A DNA stretch of 41,073 nt, from contig JAUVGH010000018.1 in assembly GCA_030593885.1 (NCBI GenBank), positions 1-41,073 of the forward strand, read 5' to 3'. Within the stretch, counting starts at the first letter, position 1; every line of letters starts with the position of its first letter. The notes beneath the pieces were generated by a model, which made no database searches, was not told where the DNA came from, and saw nothing but the letters and a program-made list of their open reading frames with translations. This document shows, one piece after another, positions 1-8,388 of the stretch. The DNA comes from Methanomassiliicoccales archaeon (GTDB taxonomy: Archaea; Thermoplasmatota; Thermoplasmata; RBG-16-68-12; SOIM01). Made by a program: the position numbers and the translations under genes.

Positions 1-2018
1 TCGACTTGATAAGACAGTATGTGGATGACAACTTCAAACCTCAGGATGCAACCAAGATCTGCAAGGCTCCAGTATCAGCCATTCAGAGCTTCGCCCAAGC
101 CATCTCAGACAACAAGGGCAAGACTCTCTTCGCGGTGGGGATGGGTCCGAACCATTACTGGACAAACGATCTCAAGGACAGGGCAATCTTCCTTATCGCA
201 TGTCTGACGGCGAGCGAAGGCATGATCGGAGGGGATGTCGGGAGCTACGCAGGAAATTACAGACTTGAGATCTTCAACGGCATAGGCCAGTGGACAGACG
301 AGAACCCGTTCAACATTCAGACCGACCCGAGTAGTCCGGTCACCGATTTCGGGAAGTTCAAGGGGACGGAATCAGCACACTACTACAACTACGGTGACAG
401 GCCACTGGAGGTCGGCAACAAGATGTTCACGGGCGACACTCACATGCCCACACCGACCAAGACGGTCTGGTGGGTGGACGCAAACTCCATTCTGGGCAAC
501 TCCAAATGGGCGTACGACGTCATCGTCAACACCCTGCCGCGATTGGAGATGATCGTGTGCAACGAGTGGTTCTGGACCAAGACATGCGAATATTCTGACA
601 TAGTGCTTGGAGTGCCATCCTGGATAGAGCGGAAGTTGCCCGACATCTACGGCGCGTGCACGAATCCGTTCTTCCAGATGGCCGTTCCATCAGCCATAGA
701 TTTCATACATGACGTGAAGGACGATCTGGAGACCTACATGGGCGTGGCTGAGAAGCTGGCTGTTCTCACGGGGGACAACCGATTCAACGACCTGTGGATG
801 TTCAGAGATGGTTCCGGACAGCTGGACATGGGGAAGTACGGCCAGCGTGTGATTGACGCGAGCAATGCCCTCAAGGGGTACGATTGGGACGATGTTCTCG
901 ATTCGTGCAGTCAGGGCATACCCAAGTACGTGATGGTTCGTACGACGCCGCGAACAGGCGGGTACGAGCAGATAAATGACAGTCCGTCCAAGCCCTGGTA
1001 CACCAAAACCGGTCGTCTCGAGTTCTACCGTGACGAAGATGAGTGGATTGACGCTGGAGAGAACCTCCCAATATTCCGAGAAACTGTGGACTCTACTCAT
1101 TATGAGCCGGCAGTGATCGTGGGTCAGACCGATGGTGGGGGTAACCCTACGCATCCAGCAATCGATCCCAAGGGTCCAACTGACTACGGGTTCCTCTTGA
1201 GCGACATGGACGCGGAAACCAGACAGGTGAGGAACGTTGTCAAGCCATGGTCGGAACTCGCCCTGACAAAACATCCGCTGACAATACAAGATCCGGATTA
1301 CAAATTCATTCTCTACACGCCAAAATACCGCCACGCATGCCACTCAATGGCGGCTTCGCAGGACTACAATGCGGTCTACTTCGGCCCGTTTGGAGATTTC
1401 TACCGGAGGGACAAGAGGAAACCCTACGTTGGAGAAGGATACGTGGACATTCATCCTGAGGACGCAAAGGAGCTGGGGATTGAGGATGGCGACTACATCT
1501 GGGTGGACGGAGATCCACAAGATCGGCCGTATCGCGGATGGACCCCGGGCGACGGCAATTTCGAAGTGATGCGCTGGATGGTCCGAGCACGACACTACCC
1601 GGGCATTCCGAGGGGTACGACGAGGGCCTGGTTCCACATGTACGGTGCCACGCACGGAAGCGTTGAGGGACACGAGACACGCGCAGACGGTCTGGCTAAG
1701 AGTCCCCGCACCGGCTACCAGGCAGCGTACCGTTACGGGAGCCACCAGTCGATTACGAGGGCCTGGCTCAAGCCCACGCTAATGACCGACTCACTAGTGA
1801 GGAAGAATGGGATGGGGCAGACCATAGGTAAGGGGCATCACATCGAGATACATTGCGCCACGGGGGCGCCCAAAGAGGCATTCGTAAAGATCACCAAGGC
1901 AGAAGACGGCGGAGAGGATGGAACAGGCCTATGGAATCCAGTGAGAGAAGGCTTCCGATTCGGATATGAGAACCAGAAGATGAAGGACTACCTCATCGGC
2001 AAGTATGGAGGCGACTGA
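1..2018 (+). CDS. Type II DMSO-reductase-family molybdoenzyme, alpha (catalytic) subunit, 5' truncated
   Basis: C-terminal ~671 residues of a bis-MGD molybdoenzyme; the reading frame is open to the left edge, so the Tat signal, N-terminal Fe-S cluster and Mo ligand are outside the window. The visible part has the MGD-binding alpha/beta fold (NEWFWTKTCEYSDIVLGVPS; asymmetric loss of a gene edge) and the C-terminal dinucleotide-binding domain (about residues 420-640, including RYGSHQSITRAWLKPTL). Downstream beta, heme-b gamma and TorD-like genes identify the NarG/SerA/ClrA/EbdA/DdhA class. That class reduces nitrate, selenate or (per)chlorate, or oxidises ethylbenzene or dimethyl sulfide; the substrate cannot be read here. 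The stop lies 2 bases before the beta start. Assignment to the family is firm, substrate open. Confidence 0.9.
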   Translation, partial: DLIRQYVDDNFKPQDATKICKAPVSAIQSFAQAISDNKGKTLFAVGMGPNHYWTNDLKDRAIFLIACLTASEGMIGGDVGSYAGNYRLEIFNGIGQWTDENPFNIQTDPSSPVTDFGKFKGTESAHYYNYGDRPLEVGNKMFTGDTHMPTPTKTVWWVDANSILGNSKWAYDVIVNTLPRLEMIVCNEWFWTKTCEYSDIVLGVPSWIERKLPDIYGACTNPFFQMAVPSAIDFIHDVKDDLETYMGVAEKLAVLTGDNRFNDLWMFRDGSGQLDMGKYGQRVIDASNALKGYDWDDVLDSCSQGIPKYVMVRTTPRTGGYEQINDSPSKPWYTKTGRLEFYRDEDEWIDAGENLPIFRETVDSTHYEPAVIVGQTDGGGNPTHPAIDPKGPTDYGFLLSDMDAETRQVRNVVKPWSELALTKHPLTIQDPDYKFILYTPKYRHACHSMAASQDYNAVYFGPFGDFYRRDKRKPYVGEGYVDIHPEDAKELGIEDGDYIWVDGDPQDRPYRGWTPGDGNFEVMRWMVRARHYPGIPRGTTRAWFHMYGATHGSVEGHETRADGLAKSPRTGYQAAYRYGSHQSITRAWLKPTLMTDSLVRKNGMGQTIGKGHHIEIHCATGAPKEAFVKITKAEDGGEDGTGLWNPVREGFRFGYENQKMKDYLIGKYGGD

Positions 2019-2020
2019 GG

Positions 2021-3169
2021 ATGGCCGATGTACACAACTGGCAGCTCAATCGTCAGATGAAATATCAATATGAGGAATCCCGCCCGGACAAGCAGGTCAG
2101 CGCTGTCTTCGATATCAACAAGTGCATTGCCTGCCAAACGTGTACAATGGCCTGCAAGACCACCTGGACGTCCGGAAAAGGACAGGAATACATGTTCTGG
2201 AACAGCGTTGAGACCAAGCCATGGGGATCATATCCGATGGGCTGGGACGTTCGCATTCTTGACAAGCTCGGTCCTCAGAACTGGGACAAGACAACTGACC
2301 TGGCAACCTACAGCGGAAAGACGATCTTCGAGAAGGCCCCACCTGGAGAGAGGGTGGAAGGTTGGCGACCGGACGACATGGATTGGGCATATCCGAACCG
2401 CGGAGAGGACGAGACGAACGAGGCCATTGACGATACCAAGTACCATTTGACGATTCCCCACGCGATCTGGAACTTCTATTTCGCCAGGATCTGCATGCAT
2501 TGCACCTACCCAGCGTGCCTGGCAGCATGTCCGAGAAAGGCCATCTACAAGCGTAAAGAGGACGGGATAGTCCTTATCGATCAGGAAAGGTGCAGGGGAT
2601 ATAGGGAATGCGTCAGGGCCTGCCCGTACAAGAGGGCGATGTACAATCATGTCACCCGCACTTCAGAGAAGTGCATCTTCTGTTATCCCGCGGTGGAAGA
2701 GGGACAGTGGCCAAGATGCATGAGGAACTGCATCGGTAAGATCAGGATCGTTGGATACGTCAACAAACCCGAGGACTCAGTCCCGGACAACCCGATCGAT
2801 TTTCTGGTGCACGAGAAGAAGATAGCCCTCCCGATATTGCCGCAGCTGGGCCTGGAACCCAATATATACTACATTCCGCCAATTCACAGTGACCTGAAGT
2901 TCAGCAGACAGATGTTCGGACCCGGAGCTGATGACGCGGTCCAGACATACAAAGATATAACAAATGGCAACGAGCCTGAGCTGAGGGCTGTTCTGCTATT
3001 GTGCGTGAGCACCGACAAGATCCTGGGCAGATTCGAACTGCAAGGCAACGAAGCTGTTGGATTCGATGTGAGCGATACCGAGGTCGTCAGGGTCCCGCTG
3101 AAGGAGCCGGTGATTGTAAGGGACTTCTATGACCCAGTGCACGACGTGTACAGGCACAATATTACCTAG
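2021..3169 (+). CDS. Molybdoenzyme beta subunit, four-cluster Fe-S protein (NarH/SerB/EbdB type)
   Basis: 382-residue electron-transfer subunit carrying electrons between the Mo site and the heme-b gamma subunit. Four cysteine groups are visible: C35/C38/C41/C45, C158/C161/C166/C170, C191/C197/C201 and C218/C221/C233/C237. The third group has Y194 (CRGYREC) where a fourth cysteine would be, the NarH-family signature for a [3Fe-4S] cluster, giving three [4Fe-4S] plus one [3Fe-4S]. N-terminal CIACQTCTMACKTTWTSGKG is typical of type II enzymes. It has no signal of its own, as expected for a subunit exported by hitch-hiking with alpha. ATG start two bases after the alpha stop, so the two are probably co-translated. 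Confidence 0.95.
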   Translation: MADVHNWQLNRQMKYQYEESRPDKQVSAVFDINKCIACQTCTMACKTTWTSGKGQEYMFWNSVETKPWGSYPMGWDVRILDKLGPQNWDKTTDLATYSGKTIFEKAPPGERVEGWRPDDMDWAYPNRGEDETNEAIDDTKYHLTIPHAIWNFYFARICMHCTYPACLAACPRKAIYKRKEDGIVLIDQERCRGYRECVRACPYKRAMYNHVTRTSEKCIFCYPAVEEGQWPRCMRNCIGKIRIVGYVNKPEDSVPDNPIDFLVHEKKIALPILPQLGLEPNIYYIPPIHSDLKFSRQMFGPGADDAVQTYKDITNGNEPELRAVLLLCVSTDKILGRFELQGNEAVGFDVSDTEVVRVPLKEPVIVRDFYDPVHDVYRHNIT

Positions 3170-3183
3170 GAGGTGGCAAGGAC

Positions 3184-4257
3184 ATGGATAAGAAGACAAG
3201 AGTGGTTCTGGTCTTGATTGTGAGCTTTGCTGTCGTCCTGACCGCCCTCCAATACCAAGGCTGGATTTCGGGGGTTGCGGCCTCCGGAAGTAGTCTCATG
3301 ACAGCGGAGGTGGATGGAGAACTGCCTGTTACCGACCCCGAGAATGTGCTGTGGAACAAGGCAACTCCAATCGACGTTCCCTTGTCAGCGCAGGGTATCA
3401 CCACTCCCACATTGAGGAATGCAACCATCGATACTCTTGAGGTCAGATCTCTCAGGAACGATACCCACGTGGCCTTCAGAATAACTTGGACCGATGCCAC
3501 CAAGAACAACAGGACCACCACCAACTTGGAATTCAGGGACGCGGTTGCGATACAAATCGCAGAGAAGTCCTCTGAACCCCTCATTTGTATGGGTGCCTCG
3601 TACGCGAGGATGCATATCATGCAGTGGAAGGCGGACTGGCAGGCTGACATAGAAGAGGGTTTCCGGGACCTACAACACTCGTTCCCCAACTTCTGGAACG
3701 ATTACTATCCCTATGCCATGGGTGAGCCTCCCTACCGGGTGCCAGAGGATTTTTCTGGTGAGGCCAGCCAGTACCTGGTTGGTTATCATGTGGGAAACCC
3801 GTTCTCGGACCCGCTCAAGGTTACTGCAGTAGAGGACGCTGTGGCCGAAGGATTCTCCACGATCGAGACCCAGGAGGTTCAGAACGCCGTCGGAAGAGGT
3901 GTATGGCAGGATGGGACATGGAGCGTCGTTATTGCCAGGGCTATGGACACTGGTGACTCAAATGACACGGTGATAAAGGAGGAGAACATCGTTGCATTTG
4001 CAGTCTGGGACGGGGACGGTCATGATGTGGGTTCGAGAAAGGCCACCAGTACATGGATAACATTCCGGACAGAGGAAGGCCCTGACTACACTCTATATCT
4101 CCTGATAATCCTGTTGATAATCATCGTTGCCGTGATAGTGGCAGCATATATCCTCTCTCGAAGAGGTAAGAGAGAAGAGGAGCCAGAGAAGACCGAAGAG
4201 AAAACGAAGAAGGTGAAAGAAGAGCCCAAAGAAGAGAAGGGGAGTGATGAAGATTGA
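3184..4257 (+). CDS. Molybdoenzyme gamma subunit, membrane-anchored heme b protein (EbdC/SerC-like)
   Basis: 357 residues: N-terminal hydrophobic signal or anchor (about 6-22), an ethylbenzene-dehydrogenase-type heme-b domain, a C-terminal membrane helix (about 302-324) and a Lys/Glu-rich cytoplasmic tail. By analogy with EbdC, whose heme b is ligated by Met and Lys, M136 (LICMGAS, followed by MQWKADWQ) and K286 (GSRKATSTW, after FAVWDGDG) sit in the expected motifs. Known EbdC/SerC/DdhC proteins are soluble; the C-terminal anchor would hold this enzyme on the outer face of the membrane. The ATG has a strong upstream Shine-Dalgarno (AGGAGGTG at 3169-3176), and the stop overlaps the chaperone start. 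Confidence 0.88.
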   Translation: MDKKTRVVLVLIVSFAVVLTALQYQGWISGVAASGSSLMTAEVDGELPVTDPENVLWNKATPIDVPLSAQGITTPTLRNATIDTLEVRSLRNDTHVAFRITWTDATKNNRTTTNLEFRDAVAIQIAEKSSEPLICMGASYARMHIMQWKADWQADIEEGFRDLQHSFPNFWNDYYPYAMGEPPYRVPEDFSGEASQYLVGYHVGNPFSDPLKVTAVEDAVAEGFSTIETQEVQNAVGRGVWQDGTWSVVIARAMDTGDSNDTVIKEENIVAFAVWDGDGHDVGSRKATSTWITFRTEEGPDYTLYLLIILLIIIVAVIVAAYILSRRGKREEEPEKTEEKTKKVKEEPKEEKGSDED

Positions 4258-4964
4258 CCGAAGGCCGCATTGACAAGGAATGCATCGACGCCTTCGTCAG
4301 ATCTCAGATCTATGGCATTACCGCTAGGGTCCTTTCCAACCATGACAGTGTTTTGGATCGAGAGACTCTCGATGACCTTCAGAGGATCACGAACGAGACC
4401 GGAGACTTCCAGGCTTTGGAGAATGAAGTTATCCAGATCCAGAACACCATCGACTCGATTTCCGTGTCAAGCAGGGAGCTGAACCAGGAATACACATCCC
4501 TCTTCCTCAAAGGAAGCGCTCCACCCTACGAGTGCTCGTACCTTCCGCCATCGCGCCTTAATCAGGAGCTTGCCGACATATCAGGTTTCTACTTGGCATT
4601 TGGCCTCCAAACAAACAACGACAGGCAGGACCATCTGGTAAGCGAGATGGAGTTCATGTCGTTCCTATGCCTCAAGGAATCGATAGCTCAGGGGAATCAG
4701 AAGGACGAAGAAGCGGGAATATGCCGAGATGCCCAGACCAAGTTCCTGGAGGACCACCTCGGAAGGTGGATTGGTGTATACCAAAGACTCCTGTCAGATA
4801 AGGCCAGGCTCCAGATCTATCCCCAGTTGGTTGGGCTCGTCCACAAAATAGTTGTCTTAGATGCTTCTTATCTAGGAATCAACCTGGATGAGATCACCGA
4901 GGTGCCAGAGGATGAGGTCGAAGGACTCCCGGGATGCGGTCTCGGTTCGAACGTGGTTGGCTGA
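4254..4964 (+). CDS. TorD/NarJ-family molybdoenzyme maturation chaperone (delta)
   Basis: 236 residues, soluble, helical. TorD/NarJ/DmsD proteins bind the apo catalytic subunit and its Tat signal until cofactor is inserted. Visible hallmarks are EYTSLFLKGSAPPYECSY (about 80-97), the (E)YxxLF...PPYES pattern, and RQDHLVSEMEFMSFLCLKES (about 124-143), the DHLxxELEFM pattern. TTG start at 4254 overlaps the gamma stop by four bases; an in-frame TGA at 4248 excludes an earlier start. Coupling and operon position support a dedicated chaperone for the upstream enzyme. Confidence 0.9.
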   Translation: MTEGRIDKECIDAFVRSQIYGITARVLSNHDSVLDRETLDDLQRITNETGDFQALENEVIQIQNTIDSISVSSRELNQEYTSLFLKGSAPPYECSYLPPSRLNQELADISGFYLAFGLQTNNDRQDHLVSEMEFMSFLCLKESIAQGNQKDEEAGICRDAQTKFLEDHLGRWIGVYQRLLSDKARLQIYPQLVGLVHKIVVLDASYLGINLDEITEVPEDEVEGLPGCGLGSNVVG

Positions 4965-5994
4965 GCTACTTCCAGTTGTGGTTCTAGTTCTGATTCTCTC
5001 TGCCTTGGTTGAGTTCTTCCTTCTGCGGATACTGAACCGAATGGGCAACATGCTGCCTGCTTGGATGACCGGGGATGTGATGGCGGGACTCGTTTTCATA
5101 GGGAACATCGGGGGCAACGTGGCGCTGTTGACCGGGGTGCTGGCAATCATTGCCTTGGCAGGTGTCTTCTGGGGAAAGAAGATGTTCCTTTCGATCGTGA
5201 TGATCCTGTGGATTCCGATACTGGTGGGCGTGCAGATAGTTGGCTCTGGAGTAAGCGCCGCGGTGATCCTCGGAGGGTTCATGGCAGCCTTCATGATGGG
5301 CGCATTGATTGGGATTGGGATTATTGCTCAAATACGAAGGGTTCGAGTTGTTGGCTCGTCCCCTGACCTGATGCATAGATTGGTCCAAGTGTCGCCAATT
5401 GTTCTGCTGATATTTGTGCTGTTCACCTATCTTGGGGCATTCTACCTCCATATAGGAGATACGCTTGCCAACTTGGGATGGGGGCCACCGAACAGGGCGG
5501 ACGTATACGGTGCGGTTGAGTGGTTTGCTGTGGGAGCCGCCTTCCTGGCTCCAGTGGCTTTTTGGAGAAGGTTCGAGGCTAAGAATCTGATCCTACCGAC
5601 TGTGGGGGCGATGATCATAACAGCCTTCGCCTTGGCACGCCCAGACATCCTACCTCTAGCCTCGATATGGTCTATCGGATTCAGGTTGAATCTTCCGCTC
5701 CCCCTTTACATTGGAGCCCTCTGGTGCTTTCTCTATTCCCTTGTCAATCTGTTTGCTGAGGAAGACCGGGGCGGTTATCTCGTCCCGGGACTGCTCCTGC
5801 TTTTCTTGAGCGGAAGGATGTTGAATGACTTCTACGTGATCCATTTGGCCGTACTCAGCATCGTCTTCTTGAGCCTGACAGATGAATTGAAGAGGTCCGC
5901 CCCAATGTCATGGCCGATGCCTTCCGCAATACGATCGTTATTCTCTTCAAGAAATCCAGTAGGCACTGAGGGAAAATCAACAAAACCCAGCTAG
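4888..5994 (+). CDS. Polytopic membrane protein of unknown function, coupled to the molybdoenzyme operon
   Basis: Up to 368 residues with about ten predicted membrane helices and no family I recognise. The start is uncertain: ATG at 4888, ATG at 4912 or TTG at 4957 are all in frame, and all overlap the chaperone end (4964), which implies translational coupling. No Fe-S, CXXCH or heme-ligand His pair pattern is evident; few histidines lie in helices. Conserved-looking polar spots are GDTLANLGWGPPNRADVYGA in a loop (about residues 190-210). Position suggests a membrane partner of the enzyme (quinone coupling, anchoring or substrate transport), but that is inference from neighbourhood. The 3' end meets tatC convergently with a 4-base overlap. 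Confidence 0.8.
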   Translation: MRSPRCQRMRSKDSRDAVSVRTWLAELLPVVVLVLILSALVEFFLLRILNRMGNMLPAWMTGDVMAGLVFIGNIGGNVALLTGVLAIIALAGVFWGKKMFLSIVMILWIPILVGVQIVGSGVSAAVILGGFMAAFMMGALIGIGIIAQIRRVRVVGSSPDLMHRLVQVSPIVLLIFVLFTYLGAFYLHIGDTLANLGWGPPNRADVYGAVEWFAVGAAFLAPVAFWRRFEAKNLILPTVGAMIITAFALARPDILPLASIWSIGFRLNLPLPLYIGALWCFLYSLVNLFAEEDRGGYLVPGLLLLFLSGRMLNDFYVIHLAVLSIVFLSLTDELKRSAPMSWPMPSAIRSLFSSRNPVGTEGKSTKPS

Positions 5995-6797
5995 TCTTCT
6001 TTTCCGTACTTGTATTTGGATATCCCATAGCCAGCAAGGTACAGGACCAGCATAGGGATCGCAACCAGGAACATCGTCACACCGCTACCATCGGGAGTAA
6101 TCACAGCACCAAAGACAAAAATGGCCACCGTAGCATATCTCCAGTTGTTCTTCCAGAACTCTGGTTTGACCAACCCCAAAGCACAGAGACCGATCATAAA
6201 AACAGGGAGCTCGAAGGCCAAGCCGAACCCGAAGAGAAACGTGAGAGTGAAATCGATGAACTCACCCGGATTGAGGAATAGATTGTCAACCATATTGCTG
6301 GCTATCCGGTATAGGAAACTGAAGACGAACGGAACCACGAACAAGTAGGCGAAGATGGCACCAGTAATGAAAAGTAGAGTAGCCGGAAGTGCAATCTTAA
6401 CAAGTAGTCTCTTCTCAGTTGGCTTGAGGGCCGGGGCAATGAACTTCCCGAACTGATACACGATCACTGGCATGCCGAGAGCCACTGCCACGAAAAGTCC
6501 TATCTTTATCTCCACCATGATGGCATCCACGGGAGACATCACAACCGTTTGAATAGGCACGTTATTGATCATAGTGGGCACAAGATCCGCGCGCATCTGC
6601 TCGAAGATCTGTATAGCAACGGGGTGGAAGGCGTTAGGGTACGGGTATGCCATCTGAATACCGAACAGGTTGACCGGTATCAATTCAAACATGATGCAGA
6701 AGGCGAAGATCACACCAATTGTGGCTGCCACGTAGATTATTCTCTTACGAAGCTCCTCCAGATGTTCTAGATACCCCGCCAACCAATCCCAAGACAT
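5991..6797 (-). CDS. tatC: Sec-independent protein translocase TatC
   Basis: 268-residue, six-helix TatC, the signal-peptide receptor of the twin-arginine translocase. N-terminal YLEHLEELRKRI (about 9-20) is the TatC signature; the large first extracellular loop and the GFGLAFELPVFMIGL segment also fit. A longer frame begins at 6986, but the start at 6797 (MSWDWLAG) is preferred because homology begins there and a TATA-like box lies 21-29 bases upstream, implying a nearly leaderless transcript. Context: the molybdoenzyme, the Rieske protein (TRREFL) and the ferredoxin at 9785-10552 (RRRFVK) are all Tat-dependent clients. No tatA is visible in the window. Confidence 0.95.
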   Translation of the reverse strand: MSWDWLAGYLEHLEELRKRIIYVAATIGVIFAFCIMFELIPVNLFGIQMAYPYPNAFHPVAIQIFEQMRADLVPTMINNVPIQTVVMSPVDAIMVEIKIGLFVAVALGMPVIVYQFGKFIAPALKPTEKRLLVKIALPATLLFITGAIFAYLFVVPFVFSFLYRIASNMVDNLFLNPGEFIDFTLTFLFGFGLAFELPVFMIGLCALGLVKPEFWKNNWRYATVAIFVFGAVITPDGSGVTMFLVAIPMLVLYLAGYGISKYKYGKED

Positions 6798-6817
6798 GAG
6801 ATTCACTTGATTGAGCC

Positions 6818-6826
6818 ATACATATT
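6818..6826 (-). promoter_or_regulatory. TATA-like box for tatC
   Basis: CTAAATATG on the minus strand, about 25 bases upstream of the tatC ATG at 6797. It lies in the divergent region shared with the ModE-like gene. Called from sequence and spacing only. Confidence 0.45.
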
Positions 6827-6879
6827 TAGCATTTCCCAAAGGAGTGCCTCTAGACCAGCGTTGGGTGGCCTCAAAAAGG

Positions 6880-6890
6880 TTTAAACTTAT
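6880..6890 (+). promoter_or_regulatory. TATA-like box for modE-like gene
   Basis: TTTAAACTTAT, preceded by AAAAAGG (BRE-like purines). Predicted transcription start about 25 bases downstream (near 6908), leaving a short leader with GAGGGTGAG before the TTG at 6931. Confidence 0.5.
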
Positions 6891-6930
6891 GGACTTCTTC
6901 TCCAGATAATGCGGGGAAGAGGGTGAGTTC

Positions 6931-7245
6931 TTGCGTATAAAAGCTGGTTTCAAGCTGTGGTTCGAGGTCGACGGAAAGCCTGTCATGGGTGATGGCAGAG
7001 CGAGTCTCTTGAAAGAGATAGACGAGTGTGGGTCCCTTTCGCAGGCAGCTAGAAATCTCGAGATATCCTACCGTCATGCCCACAAACTCATACAAGACTT
7101 GAACAAAAGGTGCGGAAATGACATTCTTGAGAGCTCCATCGGAGGAAGGAAAGGTGGGGGGACAAAGCTAACTCCGTACGGAAAGAAAATAGTCGAAAAC
7201 TTTTGCGAGATGAGAGAAGCCATTGAGAATATTACGGGGCGATAA
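6931..7245 (+). CDS. ModE-like molybdate-responsive regulator, DNA-binding domain only
   Basis: 104-residue winged-helix protein matching the N-terminal domain of ModE: GRASLLKEIDECGSLSQAAR (about 22-41) followed by the recognition helix and wing (GGRKGGGTKLTPYGKKIV). The C-terminal TOBE/molbindin domains that bind molybdate in E. coli ModE are absent, as in many archaeal and some bacterial short forms, so the ligand-sensing mode is unknown. TTG start; GTG at 6923 and ATG at 6909 are out of frame. Divergent from tatC and upstream of mobB, so it may regulate molybdenum-enzyme genes here. Confidence 0.88.
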   Translation: MRIKAGFKLWFEVDGKPVMGDGRASLLKEIDECGSLSQAARNLEISYRHAHKLIQDLNKRCGNDILESSIGGRKGGGTKLTPYGKKIVENFCEMREAIENITGR

Positions 7246-7252
7246 ATTTAAG
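7244..7252 (+). promoter_or_regulatory. TATA-like box for DUF2061-like gene
   Basis: AAATTTAAG directly at the end of the ModE-like gene, about 57 bases upstream of the GTG at 7309. Predicted start of transcription near 7275, so the downstream gene likely has its own promoter. Confidence 0.4.
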
Positions 7253-7308
7253 CGTTATGTATCGTTGTAGATAGCGCTTATTGGCATCCAGGAAGAGGAG
7301 GAAGAGCA

Positions 7309-7584
7309 GTGAAATCCCATGAAACAGTTCCAAGGAGCATTGTGAAGACCGCAATCTATAGAGTTCTGATGATCCTGATAACGTTCGTGACCGCACTCGT
7401 TCTCTCAGGAGAATTGTTACTCTCGGCCGGCATAGCAGGCGTGGCGAACTTCACCAAGACTTTCACATACTACGCGTATGAAAGGGTGTGGGGATGCGTC
7501 GGATGGGGGAGGAGATCGGCGAGAGAGATTGAGGAGAATGAGCAGGGACTCCATGGTGGAAGGCTGGTCCCGACGAACAGATGA
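7309..7584 (+). CDS. Small membrane protein, DUF2061-like
   Basis: 91 residues. KTAIYRVLMILITFVTALVL...NFTKTFTYYAYERVWG (about 13-65) matches the DUF2061 pattern (two short helices, conserved YERVW). Function unknown; relatives are often found near sulfur-assimilation genes, but no such genes are seen here. GTG start chosen because GGAGGAAGAG sits at correct spacing. The hydrophilic tail after YERVWGCVGWGRR (about 26 residues) is longer than the core needs. The 3' end converges on mobB with a 4-base gap. Confidence 0.75.
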   Translation: MKSHETVPRSIVKTAIYRVLMILITFVTALVLSGELLLSAGIAGVANFTKTFTYYAYERVWGCVGWGRRSAREIEENEQGLHGGRLVPTNR

Positions 7585-7588
7585 AGCT

Positions 7589-8299
7589 TCAGTCATCTTT
7601 GAACTTGATTCTGATTTCCACGGACTGGACCTTTGATTGGTCAACGCTTTTGAGAGAGGAGACCATTCCCCTGACCGTCCTGGATAGCATGTCCTTGGCG
7701 AACTTACCCATAGGGATGTTCCTGCCGTTCACAGTTGTCTCCACATCGACTGTATCTGAGAAATAGACGCAATCTTGATAGTTCTTCTTCTCTTCAAGAA
7801 TAAGGGAGGCCAGTTCGGCACAGATGACACCGCATTTCTTGCAGTCCAGTCCTGGCAGCCTCTTCAATATCCGCTCTGCTTGTATGCCATCTTCAATGAA
7901 CTTCGTGATCTCGTCCAGATTGTGAGTGAACCTCATTACAGTGTTCTTATCTTCTTCGATGTCTCCGACGGCAATCTTGGATATCTCCTCACCTTTGAAA
8001 CCTTCAGCCAGAACAACGTCGACAGAGCCCAGTTCCTCAATGTGCGATTCGATATCATGCAGTTCCATGTTCCTCCTCAGAATGTACAGAGTTTCTTCAT
8101 CAGTGCTCAGCGCAACAATCCTGGCACCGGCCTGGGCGTGTCTCCATGTGTCCGTTCCTTCAACATCCAAACCATGATCCTTGTGATGAGTGTGTTTGAT
8201 CGTCGCGACACTGTATCCCTTCTCGGTGAGATTTCGGGTCAGCTCCTCGACGAGAGCGGTCTTCCCAGAATTCTTATGACCATATATCCCAAGAATCAT
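7589..8299 (-). CDS. mobB: MobB-like molybdopterin-guanine dinucleotide biosynthesis GTPase with C-terminal Fe-S motif
   Basis: 236 residues. N-terminal MobB domain with P-loop GHKNSGKTALVEELT (7-21) and the MobB TIKHTHHKDHGLDVEGTDTW segment (33-52). MobB assists MobA in making MGD, the cofactor of the molybdoenzyme at 1-2018. Beyond the usual ~170 residues is LDCKKCGVICAEL with C153/C156/C160/C177, resembling the PF04060-type [4Fe-4S] motif, followed by a conserved-looking NGRNIPMGKFAKDML segment. Similar C-terminal extensions occur in archaeal MobB relatives; its role is not known to me. It is on the same strand as the NrfD set but has its own TATA-like box. Confidence 0.9.
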   Translation of the reverse strand: MILGIYGHKNSGKTALVEELTRNLTEKGYSVATIKHTHHKDHGLDVEGTDTWRHAQAGARIVALSTDEETLYILRRNMELHDIESHIEELGSVDVVLAEGFKGEEISKIAVGDIEEDKNTVMRFTHNLDEITKFIEDGIQAERILKRLPGLDCKKCGVICAELASLILEEKKNYQDCVYFSDTVDVETTVNGRNIPMGKFAKDMLSRTVRGMVSSLKSVDQSKVQSVEIRIKFKDD

Positions 8300-8331
8300 G
8301 ATTTCACCGTGAATTCCAACACACGAACCAT

Positions 8332-8341
8332 GTATATAAAT
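8332..8341 (-). promoter_or_regulatory. TATA-like box for mobB
   Basis: ATTTATATAC on the minus strand, about 33-42 bases upstream of the mobB ATG at 8299, in the 89-base gap after the NrfD-like gene stop. Confidence 0.5.
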
Positions 8342-8388
8342 CTCACATTCTCCACAGAATCAGAAGATCAGCGGGGAGCGCACAGAAC

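Noticed and set aside
690-1343. Long open frame on the minus strand inside the molybdoenzyme alpha gene
   Set aside because: It is a shadow of a gene whose plus-strand frame has clear molybdoenzyme features; the antisense protein has no recognisable domain, signal or ribosome-binding site.
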